From IMG/VR virus record IMGVR_UViG_3300042541_002829, positions 1-45,840 of that record: DNA of 45,840 nucleotides; one strand, written 5' to 3'. Each line of letters starts with the position of its first letter. Within the stretch, counting starts at the first letter, position 1. The notes beneath the pieces were generated by a model. It was not told the DNA's origin. It searched no databases and worked only from the letters and a program-made list of their open reading frames with translations. Both the position numbers and the translations under genes were made by a program. The DNA is from a virus. Of the stretch, positions 24,002 through 32,366 are shown in pieces.

Positions 24002-25935
24002 ACGAAAAACGACTCTGGCTAAATGACGACCATCTAGTAATCGACTTTCCATACGACCCAGACGAGGTCGCAGCGATTAAGAAGATACCTGGGGCTAAAT
24101 GGGACAAGCTCGCCCGTGTTTGGCGTGCTCCTGCTACATCTCTTTCTGAAATTAGAGATTTTGCAATCCTTCATGACTTTGAAGTTGAAACATCAATAAT
24201 GCTTTTTGATGAACCAAAACGATTGAACAAGTCATTTGGCATGTGGAGCGACGATATCTGGATTTATCTTGGCTTTAATTACGACCAAGTAAAAGTTCGC
24301 TCAGTAAAACAACTCCCAGGTGTTACATGGGATTCAAAGTCAAAAGCATGGAGAGTGCCTAGAACGGCTGTTCGTGAAGCAATTCAATGGGCTGCAATCT
24401 TTAAAATAGATGTACCGGCTGAACTACATCTTGATGCGGAAGAGTTTGCTGAGGTTAGTAAAAAACGAGCAGATGCATCACGGGCTCATAGTGCCGTGCT
24501 GTTAGTGCCAAACATTTCTGGCTCACTACTTCCATATCAAATGGCTGGAGTCTCCTATGCTCATCAGACAAGAAGGTGCTTCATTGCTGATGACATGGGT
24601 CTTGGGAAAACACTGCAAGCATTGGCAACACTTGAGTACTCTGCTTCGCTTGGAGAAGATGTATACCCAGCAATAGTTATGTGTCCGTCAAATCTTGTTC
24701 TTAACTGGAAGTCAGAAGTAGAAAAATGGATACCATCTAGAAAAGCAAGCGTTGTAGTTGACCGCTCAACCTTTCCGAGCGAAGAGCACGACATAGTAGT
24801 TATTGGGTATGCAAACATAAGCCATTGGGTGAAGAGTTTAAAAGGTTACAAATCTCTTATTTGCGATGAATCTCACTACCTCAAAACACCAACAGCACAG
24901 CGCACAAAAGCTGCAATAAAGATTTCAAAAACAATAAAATCTGGTTTGGTTCTATGTCTAACCGGTACACCAGTGACGAACAGGCCAGCAGAGTACGCAA
25001 GTCAATTAGACATCATTGGCAGGCTTAACGAGCTTGGTGGCACCTGGGGCTTCTATAGACGCTATTGCGGAGCTTTTAAAGACAAATGGGGACATTGGAA
25101 TACATCCGGTGCTACAAACTTAGAGGAACTCAATGAGATACTTCGCTCACTTTGTTACATACGACGCACAAAGGAACAAGTGCTTCCAGAACTGCCAGAT
25201 GTAATCCATGATAAGCATGTTATTAATCTCTCAGATAAGCATCGAGCTGAATATAAAAAAGCTGAAGACGATATTGTTGAATACCTTGTTCAGCGAGCAA
25301 AAGAGATTGCTTTAGAAATCGGAAAATCTCCTTATTCGGCTGCGGTTGTAGCAAAAATAAAAGCCGAGTCAAATGTTCACTTGGTCAAACTTTCTGTATT
25401 ACGTAGGTTGGCAGCAAAAGGGAAGATGGAATCAATTAAAGAATGGGTGCAGACTCAGGTGGAAGCTGGTGAGAAAGTTGTAATTGCTGCTCACCATCGT
25501 GATGTAGTTGACTATTTGGCTAATGAGTTTGGTGGTTTAAAAATACAGGGTGGGATGGATGTTGAAGATGTTGAGAAGGCAAAGAAGATGTTCCAAAACC
25601 TGTCCACCGAAGAAGCCCCTGTAATAGTCCTGTCAATGCAAGCAGCCAAGACCGGCCACACTCTAACCGCTGCTCAAAAAGTGCTGTTCGTGGAGCTCCC
25701 ATGGACTCCGGCTGATGTTGACCAGCTCTATAGTCGATGTCACAGACTTGGGCAAAAAGGCTCAGTGATGGTTACATATGCTATAGCGGTTGACACAGTT
25801 GATGAACAAATCTATGACTTGATACAGTCAAAGCGCCACATCGTTAATGCGGCCGTAGATGGTTCGTATGGTGAAGAAAGCGAGTCGTCTAGCCAGCTTG
25901 TTCTTGACTACCTAAAACGAGGTTTCAACCGCTAA
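23998..25935 (+). CDS. SMARCAL1/HARP-like SNF2 helicase
   Basis: 645 residues. Residues 1-150 contain two HARP-like repeats (KKIPGAKWDKLARVWRAP and KQLPGVTWDSKSKAWRVP), as in SMARCAL1 annealing helicases. The SNF2 core follows: ADDMGLGKTLQALATLEY (motif I), CDESHYLKTP (DExH-type motif II), LCLTGTPVTNR (III), and the C-lobe ending VELPWTPADVDQLYSRCHRL with GQKGSV (VI). It probably remodels or anneals forked or recombining DNA, as T4 UvsW does. The full catalytic set is intact. Confidence 0.9.
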   Translation: MNEKRLWLNDDHLVIDFPYDPDEVAAIKKIPGAKWDKLARVWRAPATSLSEIRDFAILHDFEVETSIMLFDEPKRLNKSFGMWSDDIWIYLGFNYDQVKVRSVKQLPGVTWDSKSKAWRVPRTAVREAIQWAAIFKIDVPAELHLDAEEFAEVSKKRADASRAHSAVLLVPNISGSLLPYQMAGVSYAHQTRRCFIADDMGLGKTLQALATLEYSASLGEDVYPAIVMCPSNLVLNWKSEVEKWIPSRKASVVVDRSTFPSEEHDIVVIGYANISHWVKSLKGYKSLICDESHYLKTPTAQRTKAAIKISKTIKSGLVLCLTGTPVTNRPAEYASQLDIIGRLNELGGTWGFYRRYCGAFKDKWGHWNTSGATNLEELNEILRSLCYIRRTKEQVLPELPDVIHDKHVINLSDKHRAEYKKAEDDIVEYLVQRAKEIALEIGKSPYSAAVVAKIKAESNVHLVKLSVLRRLAAKGKMESIKEWVQTQVEAGEKVVIAAHHRDVVDYLANEFGGLKIQGGMDVEDVEKAKKMFQNLSTEEAPVIVLSMQAAKTGHTLTAAQKVLFVELPWTPADVDQLYSRCHRLGQKGSVMVTYAIAVDTVDEQIYDLIQSKRHIVNAAVDGSYGEESESSSQLVLDYLKRGFNR

Positions 25936-26131
25936 TCACTTTTAGACACTGCTTGCAAGTGACTAAATCTTTGTTATAAGTGACAATGTAGGTTGCATCT
26001 TGAAGTCCGCATGATGTCAAATAGAACGGCAGACCGTGCCAACCATTTCCGTTGTGCACTAAATCACGCGTCGGCGTGTCTGGTACTTCTTCTATTATTT
26101 TAGCTCCAGCATGAATGTGTCTGATTCCCAC
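25925..26131 (-). CDS. Small hypothetical protein with cysteine pair
   Basis: 68 residues. TSCGLQDATY and TCKQCLKV give C ... C-x2-C, and GNGWHGLPFYLTSCG is reminiscent of short actinophage zinc-finger proteins that open with an H and end with C-x2-C. It overlaps the upstream gene by 37 bp and converges on the helicase by 11 bp. Confidence 0.6.
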   Translation of the reverse strand: MGIRHIHAGAKIIEEVPDTPTRDLVHNGNGWHGLPFYLTSCGLQDATYIVTYNKDLVTCKQCLKVISG

Positions 26132-26634
26132 ATAATACCAATGGCTGCGTAGCCAATTACATCCATAACATTGTCTTGGATTGATTCATTGTTGGGTGTT
26201 GAGTTGTTCTCTATGAGGTTCTCAAGTCTGGCAACTTTGTCATGAACTCTGACCATAAGGCCGGCTCTACCGAAACGCTGAATGTTTGAGTGGCCGTAGT
26301 CATGTTGCTTCCGGCACAAAACCTCATGCACATAAGGAATGGTTAGATTGAATCCAAGAGAATAAGCCAGCATGTTTGCAAGCCTTCCTATTGACTTCCA
26401 TTCACTTGAAGCATTCTTCTTGTCGTCGTAAAACATCTCATTGATAAAAATATCAAGATGGGTTCGGAGCATCTTTACGGTTGCGTTGCTCGATTCGTCA
26501 AAAGAAGAAACCAGCCTCAATATAGTGTCACCAACAAAACTCAATTCTTCATCTGCAGGAAGTATTTTTTTTAGTGCTAGCAATGATGCGTCATTCCATG
26601 TTCGTGGCAATTCACTAACTGATTGTTGATTCAT
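26095..26634 (-). CDS. DUF1599 / nucleotide-modification-associated protein
   Basis: 179 residues from ATG 26634, which has AAAGGAG 7 bases upstream; a longer start at 26661 overlaps the methyltransferase more. CRKQHDYGHSNIQRFGRAGL, then VRVHDKVARLENLIEN and QDNVMDVIGYAAIGIMW, match the DYG ... FG ... R-DK-RL ... D-D-YA pattern of the phage DUF1599 (nucleotide modification associated) family. These all-alpha proteins resemble MazG-type pyrophosphatases and occur beside DNA-modification genes, here next to a C5-methyltransferase. Confidence 0.75.
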   Translation of the reverse strand: MNQQSVSELPRTWNDASLLALKKILPADEELSFVGDTILRLVSSFDESSNATVKMLRTHLDIFINEMFYDDKKNASSEWKSIGRLANMLAYSLGFNLTIPYVHEVLCRKQHDYGHSNIQRFGRAGLMVRVHDKVARLENLIENNSTPNNESIQDNVMDVIGYAAIGIMWESDTFMLELK

Positions 26635-28006
26635 CCAATACTCCTTTAAAAATTTTTCCAAGCCATTCTGCTACTGGTGCAGCTACTCCGTTACCGGTTT
26701 GCTTATACCTAGCTGTATCGGGCTGTTCTTTTCCGTCTGCACGCCATCTGGTGTGGTCCACGGGCCAGCCCATCAAAATCTCACATTCTTTTGGCAAAAG
26801 GCGTCTAACCACCATGTTCTGCAACACCCCGGTTGACTGTTTTGTACCAGCCCTGATTGCATGATGTATGCCGCCGTCAATAAGCTTGTCGTTGTATTCA
26901 TCGTAAGCAATTGCATCAATGACAAGGTTTTCACCCCTGCTTGACGGCACTCCACCGTCGCCACCACTACGAAGTGTCATTGCTATCCCGTCATTGAGTT
27001 CTTCGTTTTGTGCGACCATTGGAGTGTTTAGGCCACCAGTGCCCATAAACGCAGTCAATGTGTTGATGGTGTCGCCCTGCAAGCGAACCCCATCCTGTCT
27101 GTGCGGGTGGAACACTATTGGTGAATCATCGTTTTCGTAAGCAACACTTGGTGACTGCTGTGTAGCTTTGAGTGTTGGTGAATGGTCTGTAAATACATTT
27201 GCATTTGAGCCGAATTGGGTGTCAAAGGAATAAACTTCTTCATTTGTAACAATTGTTCCAGGGCCTTTTGCGTCACGGGCTCGCAATGTTAGAGCTTTGT
27301 CGGTTTCTTGCCATTTAGCAAAACCGCTGTTCTCAAATGCTAAGACTCCCTGTTCGCTACTGCTTCTAGTGCTTGACGAAGCTTTTCCGGCAACTTCTTG
27401 TTTCGCCTGTCTGCCCTTCTGAGAATGCCTTCGCATGCCCTCTTGGACAGGTAGTAACGGGAGGGGACTTCGCTCTGCGGCACCAATATCGTATGTAGCA
27501 CACACGAAGATGCGGCGCCGTCGCTGGGCGATTCCGTAGTACTGAGCATCAAGGATTGCCCAGTCAAGCGCCACGCACCCTGATTTGGCCATTTCATCGA
27601 GGACGACCCCAAAGTCAGCACCCTTGTTGGAAGTAAGTGCTCCGGGAACGTTTTCCCAGATTGCGAGTCGTGGGTATTGTCCATTTGTTGCATCACGCAT
27701 CTCCTTGATAATTCTTATTGCTTCATGAAATAAACCAGAGCGCTCACCAGAGAGGCCTTTTCGGACGCCAGCCACGGAGAGGTCCTGGCACGGGCTACCG
27801 AAGTTTATGCAGTCAACTGGTTCTATTTCATTGCCTTTAACATCTCTAACATCAAGATATTTAGGGATGTCTGGCCAGTGTTTCTTAAGTATCTGCTGGC
27901 ATGCGGGGTCCCATTCAACTTGCCACCGGCATTGCCAGTCGGCGGCTTCAAACCCAAGGTCGAAACCGCCGACTCCGGCGAAGAGGCTGCCAAATGTCAG
28001 GCTCAG
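26615..28006 (-). CDS. C5-cytosine DNA methyltransferase with apparent CTG start
   Basis: 463 residues. Motif I is LTFGSLFAGVGGFDLGFEA, motif IV GSPCQDLSVAG (catalytic Cys), motif VI ENVPG, motif VIII QRRRRIF and motif X GNGVAAPVAEWL. The target-recognition region carries repeated ALTLRA-like segments (KALTLRARD, AMTLRSGG) as in phage multi-target enzymes. The frame is open only from a TGA just upstream of motif I, and between them there is no ATG, GTG or TTG. CTG at 28006, overlapping the SSB stop as CTGA, is the best start; ATT slightly upstream is the alternative. A purely ATG/GTG/TTG search would truncate the gene at 27775 and lose motifs I-IV. Confidence 0.85.
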   Translation of the reverse strand: MSLTFGSLFAGVGGFDLGFEAADWQCRWQVEWDPACQQILKKHWPDIPKYLDVRDVKGNEIEPVDCINFGSPCQDLSVAGVRKGLSGERSGLFHEAIRIIKEMRDATNGQYPRLAIWENVPGALTSNKGADFGVVLDEMAKSGCVALDWAILDAQYYGIAQRRRRIFVCATYDIGAAERSPLPLLPVQEGMRRHSQKGRQAKQEVAGKASSSTRSSSEQGVLAFENSGFAKWQETDKALTLRARDAKGPGTIVTNEEVYSFDTQFGSNANVFTDHSPTLKATQQSPSVAYENDDSPIVFHPHRQDGVRLQGDTINTLTAFMGTGGLNTPMVAQNEELNDGIAMTLRSGGDGGVPSSRGENLVIDAIAYDEYNDKLIDGGIHHAIRAGTKQSTGVLQNMVVRRLLPKECEILMGWPVDHTRWRADGKEQPDTARYKQTGNGVAAPVAEWLGKIFKGVLDESTIS

Positions 28007-28482
28007 AAAGGCTCTTCCCCGAATGAATCAAAGTCATTGCGGGTTGTAGCTGGACGAGCGCCTGCTCGTGCTGGTGCTTTCTGTGCAGGACGAGCGTTGA
28101 CAGGGTTGCCAGAAGCATTCTCTGCCTTTGCTTTGCGCTGCAATGTCTCAATGTTGCGAACAGAAATACCGATTTCGTCTGCAAGAACGTTCACTGCTGA
28201 ACGCTTCTTACCTGTTTCTTTGTCGTCCCATGTTTCTTGCTCAAGACGACCGGTCACGGTCACACGAATTCCCTTTTCAAGAACTCGTACTGCATCTTCG
28301 GCAAGGTTTCGCCATGCGATTACATTGAAGTAGGAAGTCTTTTCCTGCTTTTCGCCCTTGGCGTCTGTCCAGAAGTTATTGACTGCTACGGAAAAAGAAA
28401 GCTTTCCTGCTCCTGAGTCAAAATAACGGATTTCTGGGTCCGCCGTTAGGTTCCCGGTTATTGTTACTGGCGCTGATGACAT
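28003..28482 (-). CDS. ssb: Single-stranded DNA-binding protein
   Basis: 159 residues. SSAPVTITGNLTADPEIRYF, then FSVAVNNFW, TSYFNVIAWRNLAEDAV, KGIRVTVTGRLEQETW, is the SSB OB-fold. A flexible Ala/Pro/Arg-rich linker ends in the acidic tip DFDSFGEEPF that recruits partner proteins. It coats single strands for the primase-helicase and recombination genes. AAGGAG precedes ATG, and a TTGACA-17-TAAGCT promoter lies at 28524-28552. Its stop overlaps the methyltransferase CTG. Confidence 0.95.
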   Translation of the reverse strand: MSSAPVTITGNLTADPEIRYFDSGAGKLSFSVAVNNFWTDAKGEKQEKTSYFNVIAWRNLAEDAVRVLEKGIRVTVTGRLEQETWDDKETGKKRSAVNVLADEIGISVRNIETLQRKAKAENASGNPVNARPAQKAPARAGARPATTRNDFDSFGEEPF

Positions 28483-28523
28483 GTTCGTATTCTCCTTGTG
28501 TTGAGTTGATTATCGCCAAAAGC

Positions 28524-28552
28524 AGCTTATCACCCATGATAGGCTCTGTCAA
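28524..28552 (-). promoter_or_regulatory. Strong promoter for SSB and downstream minus-strand genes
   Basis: On the minus strand TTGACA (28547-28552), 17 bp, TAAGCT (28524-28529). Confidence 0.75.
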
Positions 28553-28770
28553 TGGCTACTAATCCTTTTGAAATAAGGCTTTCGTTAACCAATGCGATTG
28601 CCAATTCGCTGTTTGATATTGCTTTTGACCAAAGCTTATCCGACGCTGAGCTTAAACAGCAACTTGAAGACTACAAAGATGTTGCGGCAATGATTCTTGA
28701 AGACCTTGGATGTGAAGTCCTTGAACTCAAAGAAGGAAAGATGATTTGCTCCTTCAGTCCACAAAAATAA
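28552..28770 (+). CDS. Hypothetical protein immediately before the array
   Basis: 72 residues. IANSLFDIAFDQSLSDAELK and AAMILEDLGCEVLELKEGKM, mixed helix and strand, not recognised. No ribosome site is visible; a TAGGCT 6 bases before ATG could make it leaderless. Its TAA is 2 bases before the first array motif, so the array may be its 3' extension. Confidence 0.6.
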   Translation: MATNPFEIRLSLTNAIANSLFDIAFDQSLSDAELKQQLEDYKDVAAMILEDLGCEVLELKEGKMICSFSPQK

Positions 28771-28772
28771 TA

Positions 28773-28991
28773 CGGGACTAGTAAGTGACAGGAGTAAATT
28801 GAAGCGCAGAAGAAGCGAAGCGACTGGTATTCCAAAGAAATACGGAAGGCCCCATTTACTCCATTTACGAATGGCTGTAGGCCGAAGGCCGTAAGCCTGA
28901 AGAGCGAGCAGCGTTAAATGGATAAATGGAGGGAGTATTGCTTTGGAATGCGAGCAAGCAATTTCGCCGTGGACTTTTATTCAAATATATT
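28773..28991 (+). ncRNA. Array unit 1 (219 bp), nested long hairpin
   Basis: Nested stems: AAATTG with CAATTT outermost; ATTCCAAAG (28829-28837) with CTTTGGAAT (28941-28949); CCATTTA-type arms with TAAATGG arms; at the tip GGCT-GTA-GGCC-GAA-GGCC-GTA-AGCC (28873-28897), a symmetric internal loop and GAA triloop. It shares TACGGAAG and GGGAGTA internal-loop strands with the unit at 29648. Confidence 0.7.
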
Positions 28992-29647
28992 CGGGACTAA
29001 AAACTGGGTAAGCATTTGCGTACGAAGTCGAAATGCTGCGCAGCTGTTTAGGGTGTTGTGCACGCCCAGCGTGCAAGCGAAGCGTCATAAGCCCTAATAG
29101 CGAAGCAACAGTTCGACTGTATGCAATGCGGTAATTGTGATGAGACTAAATACGGGACTAATAACTGCTGGGAGCAAACAGCGAAGTTGCTTTCTTTTTG
29201 AGCATGGCGGGAGCGAGAAGGTTCCAGGAGCGGAGTTATTTTACGATTAAAGAATTTAAGGGAACAAGCGAGGATGCGAGCGTTGAAGGACGAGAAGCTT
29301 GAATGCAAACAGTAAAAGTTCGGGACTAGAGACCATTCAAGCGGTGAGTCGTTTGAGGCGAGCTGCGATGCGCAGTGTACTTAAAGGATTTAAGAGTGAG
29401 ATAACGAGCATTCTGGAATTTCGAGCGTTCGCCGAGTGAGAAAAGAAGCACGAGCACAAGTTGTGATTTTTGTAGCAAGCGAAGCTTGCGGGACTATAGA
29501 GAATGTTTTATAAGCAATGTTTAACAAACAGCTTTACGAAGTGAAACCGGGCAGCTGCTGAAGGTTGGTGGTAGCTCTTTTGCGGACACCACCGGAAGCA
29601 TCTGCTGGTGAGCGAGTAGGCGTGGACTTTTATTTATCAAAAAAAAA

Positions 29648-29866
29648 CGGGACTAATAACCACATGGTTAGGCATGTGCCTGTTTTGAAAAGGAGTGGAG
29701 CGACTGTTGGTTTTTAAAGTTTACGGAAGAGGCTCTTTTTGTCTTTTTTGAGCGAGGCACGAGCGAAAGCGACGCTTGCGGAGCGGTAAAAAGAAAAAAA
29801 GAGAGGGAGTAAAATTTAACAAACCATGAAAAACGGCACTGCCGGGAGTTGTTAGATAAATTATTA
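29648..29866 (+). ncRNA. Array unit at 29648 (219 bp), homolog of unit 1 by structure
   Basis: Same length as unit 1, with the same GCGACTG, TACGGAAG and GGGAGTA segments, but the stem between them is TGGTTTTTAAA (29708-29718) with TTTAACAAACCA (29815-29826). An inner T-rich/A-rich stem replaces the CATTTA stems. It also contains GCGAAAGC. Confidence 0.65.
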
Positions 29867-30009
29867 CGGGACTTACTTCTATAAGCCAACAAGCATTGCG
29901 TCTTTCTGTTCGATGTGAATGAGCGTGCTGGTAACGAGGTACGAAGTTACGCAAAGCGAAAGAACAACGAAAAAGAAAACGCATGCGGTAGCTTTTATTT
30001 GAAACGCAT
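29867..30009 (+). ncRNA. Array unit at 29867 (143 bp), covaries with 30146
   Basis: Outer stem GCAT(T)GCGT(C)TTTCT from 29893 pairs with AGAAAACGCATGC ending near 29986. Inner stem GTAAC (29931-29935) pairs with GTTAC (29946-29950) around loop GAGGTACGAA. Confidence 0.7.
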
Positions 30010-30145
30010 CGGGACTAAAAACCAACAACAACGAGCATTCCGAACGAAGCCAGAGTAGCCGCCGAGGCTTCCCGTAGTTTGCGTAGGGAGCCTGGCGTCT
30101 ACCTGGCAAGCGAGGAGGCGAAGTGAAGCTTTATGTTTGCCTTTA

Positions 30146-30284
30146 CGGGACTAGTTTTTGCGAGCGAGCAAGCATTGCATTTTCGTTCGACTCGGAGTGA
30201 GCGTGCTGTTCCGAGGTACGAAGGAACGCAAAGCGAACGTAGGTCGAAAAGAAAATGTATGCGGTGAGTGAGTACTAAGAAAAA
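30146..30284 (+). ncRNA. Array unit at 30146 (139 bp), covaries with 29867
   Basis: Outer stem GCAT(T)GCATTTTC (from 30172) pairs with GAAAATGTATGC (30251-30262). Inner stem GTTCC (30208-30212) pairs with GGAAC (30223-30227) around the same loop GAGGTACGAA as the unit at 29867. Confidence 0.7.
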
Positions 30285-31453
30285 CGGGACTTATATGTTG
30301 CAGGACTGTTTGACGAGTCGCATAGCGACGAAGTGTTATTTTGTGTACCCAGAAGGAGGAGTAAGGTATGCGTAGGGAGATGCGAAGCAACGAAGTGCGA
30401 CAGCAATTCGGCGCTAGCATAAGCGAAGCGACCTTGCGACCGAACTTCTGGGGTAGCAAAATACACGAGAAGCGTTGCGACGAGGCGAATGTCCGGGATG
30501 TCGCAATCAAAGATAGATATTTATTGAAGTCTCGGGACTCAGTAGTTGTTGAATCAATGATGTATTTCTTTCCTTCAAACAGCTTAGACAGATAAGAAAT
30601 CTAGGCGATTCTAGAGAAGCGAAGCGAAGCTACGAATCGACGGTTACCGGGTTCAAAAGCGGAGGGTTGTTGAGACCGAGCAGCGGTCGAAAACATCCGT
30701 AGCGTTGAACTCGGTAAAGATTTCGTATATGGATAAGCGGGAACCATTCATTCAATGTCCGTACGGGGCTGAAAACCTAAACAGTTATACCCGTTATCCG
30801 GGATGAGGAAGCGTACTTCCCACGGCCCCCCGCTCAGCGAGCACGAAATCATTTTTGATTTCGATGCCTCGCTCCGTGGGAATTCGCTGGTGCCAAAGTT
30901 GTTAGATAAATCTGCACGGGACTTGATAACAAGATTTTGTAGCACCACGGGTGGAGCGATGACTTGAGTGCGAGTATCGCTGTAGTGGAGCGGGTAAATC
31001 GATGAAGCTAGCGAGCGATTTTTGTGCAACAAAATGAAGCGAGCGTTGCTGAAGAGATTTCTCGCGTAACGGAAGTGGACGAGCGACTCAGTCAGAGCGT
31101 AACTCCGTTGGTGGTGCAAAATCTGGTGAGCTTTATACAGCTTTCTACGGGGCTTAAGAACAAATCCGGGCGTTCGTTTCTTTCTGTGAACCAGAGGTAG
31201 TGAGCAACGGTCAAGCCTCTTGACGAAGCGAAGGCGATGCAGCGCAATCGGTTGCGTCGGCTCGCTAAATGAGTTAGCGATGACTAATCAATCATCTGTC
31301 GGATAATCGGGACTAGAGACTTGATGCCGGGAAGAAGCTAAATCATTTAGTGATGCGTAAGCAACGATTGAGCTGACGGAGACGAGCCAGAAGTCAAGGG
31401 CTTGCAGTTGCGAACGGTCTCTGGAGAACAGAAGAACGAACATGGTAATTAAT

Positions 31454-31619
31454 CGGGACTATAAAGTTCTTTCTTTTATCAGTAAGGGTTAGTTATCTCG
31501 ACCGAGCGAGTGTGCTGCGACGTTTCGGTGCGAGGAGTTCGGATTACTCCGAAACCGAGCATCGAGCGGAGCATCACGTGAGCGAGAGAGAGTAACGGTG
31601 GTTGTCCGGTGGATATTTA
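31454..31619 (+). ncRNA. Array unit at 31454 (166 bp)
   Basis: Stacked hairpins: GTTTCGG pairs with CCGAAAC around an inner GGAGT-TCGGATT-ACTCC hairpin. Outer arms GTG-TGCT with AGCA-TCAC and GTTA...CTC with GAG...TAAC complete a long imperfect rod. Confidence 0.6.
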
Positions 31620-31910
31620 CGGGACTAATAAGTAGCGAGCAGTTTCTGAGTACGCAACATTCAAAAGCGTAGTGAAGCATTTTCTGGATTGGAGACATCG
31701 CTAGGTACACGAAGGAGTGATGTTTGTGTTCGGACTTGCCGAAATACCAATCTATTGGTATGAGGTTGGTGGTCCGCAGGACTCACCAATCCGACAAGCA
31801 AACTGAAGCGACTGAAGTGTCCGCAGTGATGTCGGAGAGCCAGAATTGCGAACTTAGCGTTGAATGTGGAGTACTCGGAACGCAAGCGGTGACTGTTATT
31901 CAATTACCTA
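31620..31910 (+). ncRNA. Array unit at 31620 (291 bp), covaries with 32072
   Basis: Stem ATACCAA (31744-31750) with TTGGTAT (31755-31761). Then TTGGTG-GTCC (31766-31775), loop GCA, GGAC-T-CACCAA (31779-31789). Conserved CAAACTGAAGCGA follows, as in the unit at 32072. Confidence 0.7.
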
Positions 31911-32071
31911 CGGGACTAAAGAGTCTGAACAAGAGCGCTCTTCTGGGGCTATCCAGTAGCCAAGCGCAGCCTCGTGCGTGCGTGGGCAGCATGCCCTTGC
32001 GTGCACGGGCGAAGCGGGCGGTTGGATAGAAACAGAAAGTGCGTCTACCGGAGTTGTGTTCTTACTTATTG

Positions 32072-32366
32072 CGGGACTAGTGAATAGCGATGTTTCTCTT
32101 TTTACGCAAGAAGCCTGCGGAGCGAGCAGTTCCTGAATCGTAGCCATGGCCGAGGTGGACGAATGAGCGATGTTTGTTGTACGGGCTTGACTACATATCG
32201 AAGCAGGATTCGATATGTAGTTTGGCGGTTCGTAGAACTCGCCAATCCGGGAAACAAACTGAAGCGATTGAAGTACCCGACGCTATGGCGGAGAGGCAGG
32301 ATTGCGAGAGTAGCGAGGCTGTTTGCGGGAAAAGGAACAAGCGGGGATAGTTATTCAATAATCAAT
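32072..32366 (+). ncRNA. Array unit at 32072 (295 bp), covaries with 31620
   Basis: Stem CTACATATCG (32191-32200) with CGATATGTAG (32211-32220), a perfect 10-bp replacement for the 7-bp stem in the other unit. Then TTGGCG-GTTC (32222-32231), loop GTA, GAAC-T-CGCCAA (32235-32245). Confidence 0.7.

Noticed and set aside
27776-28184. Plus-strand or alternative minus-strand ORFs over the methyltransferase N-terminus and SSB
   Set aside because: Shadows: the minus frame contains methyltransferase motifs I and IV and the SSB OB-fold.
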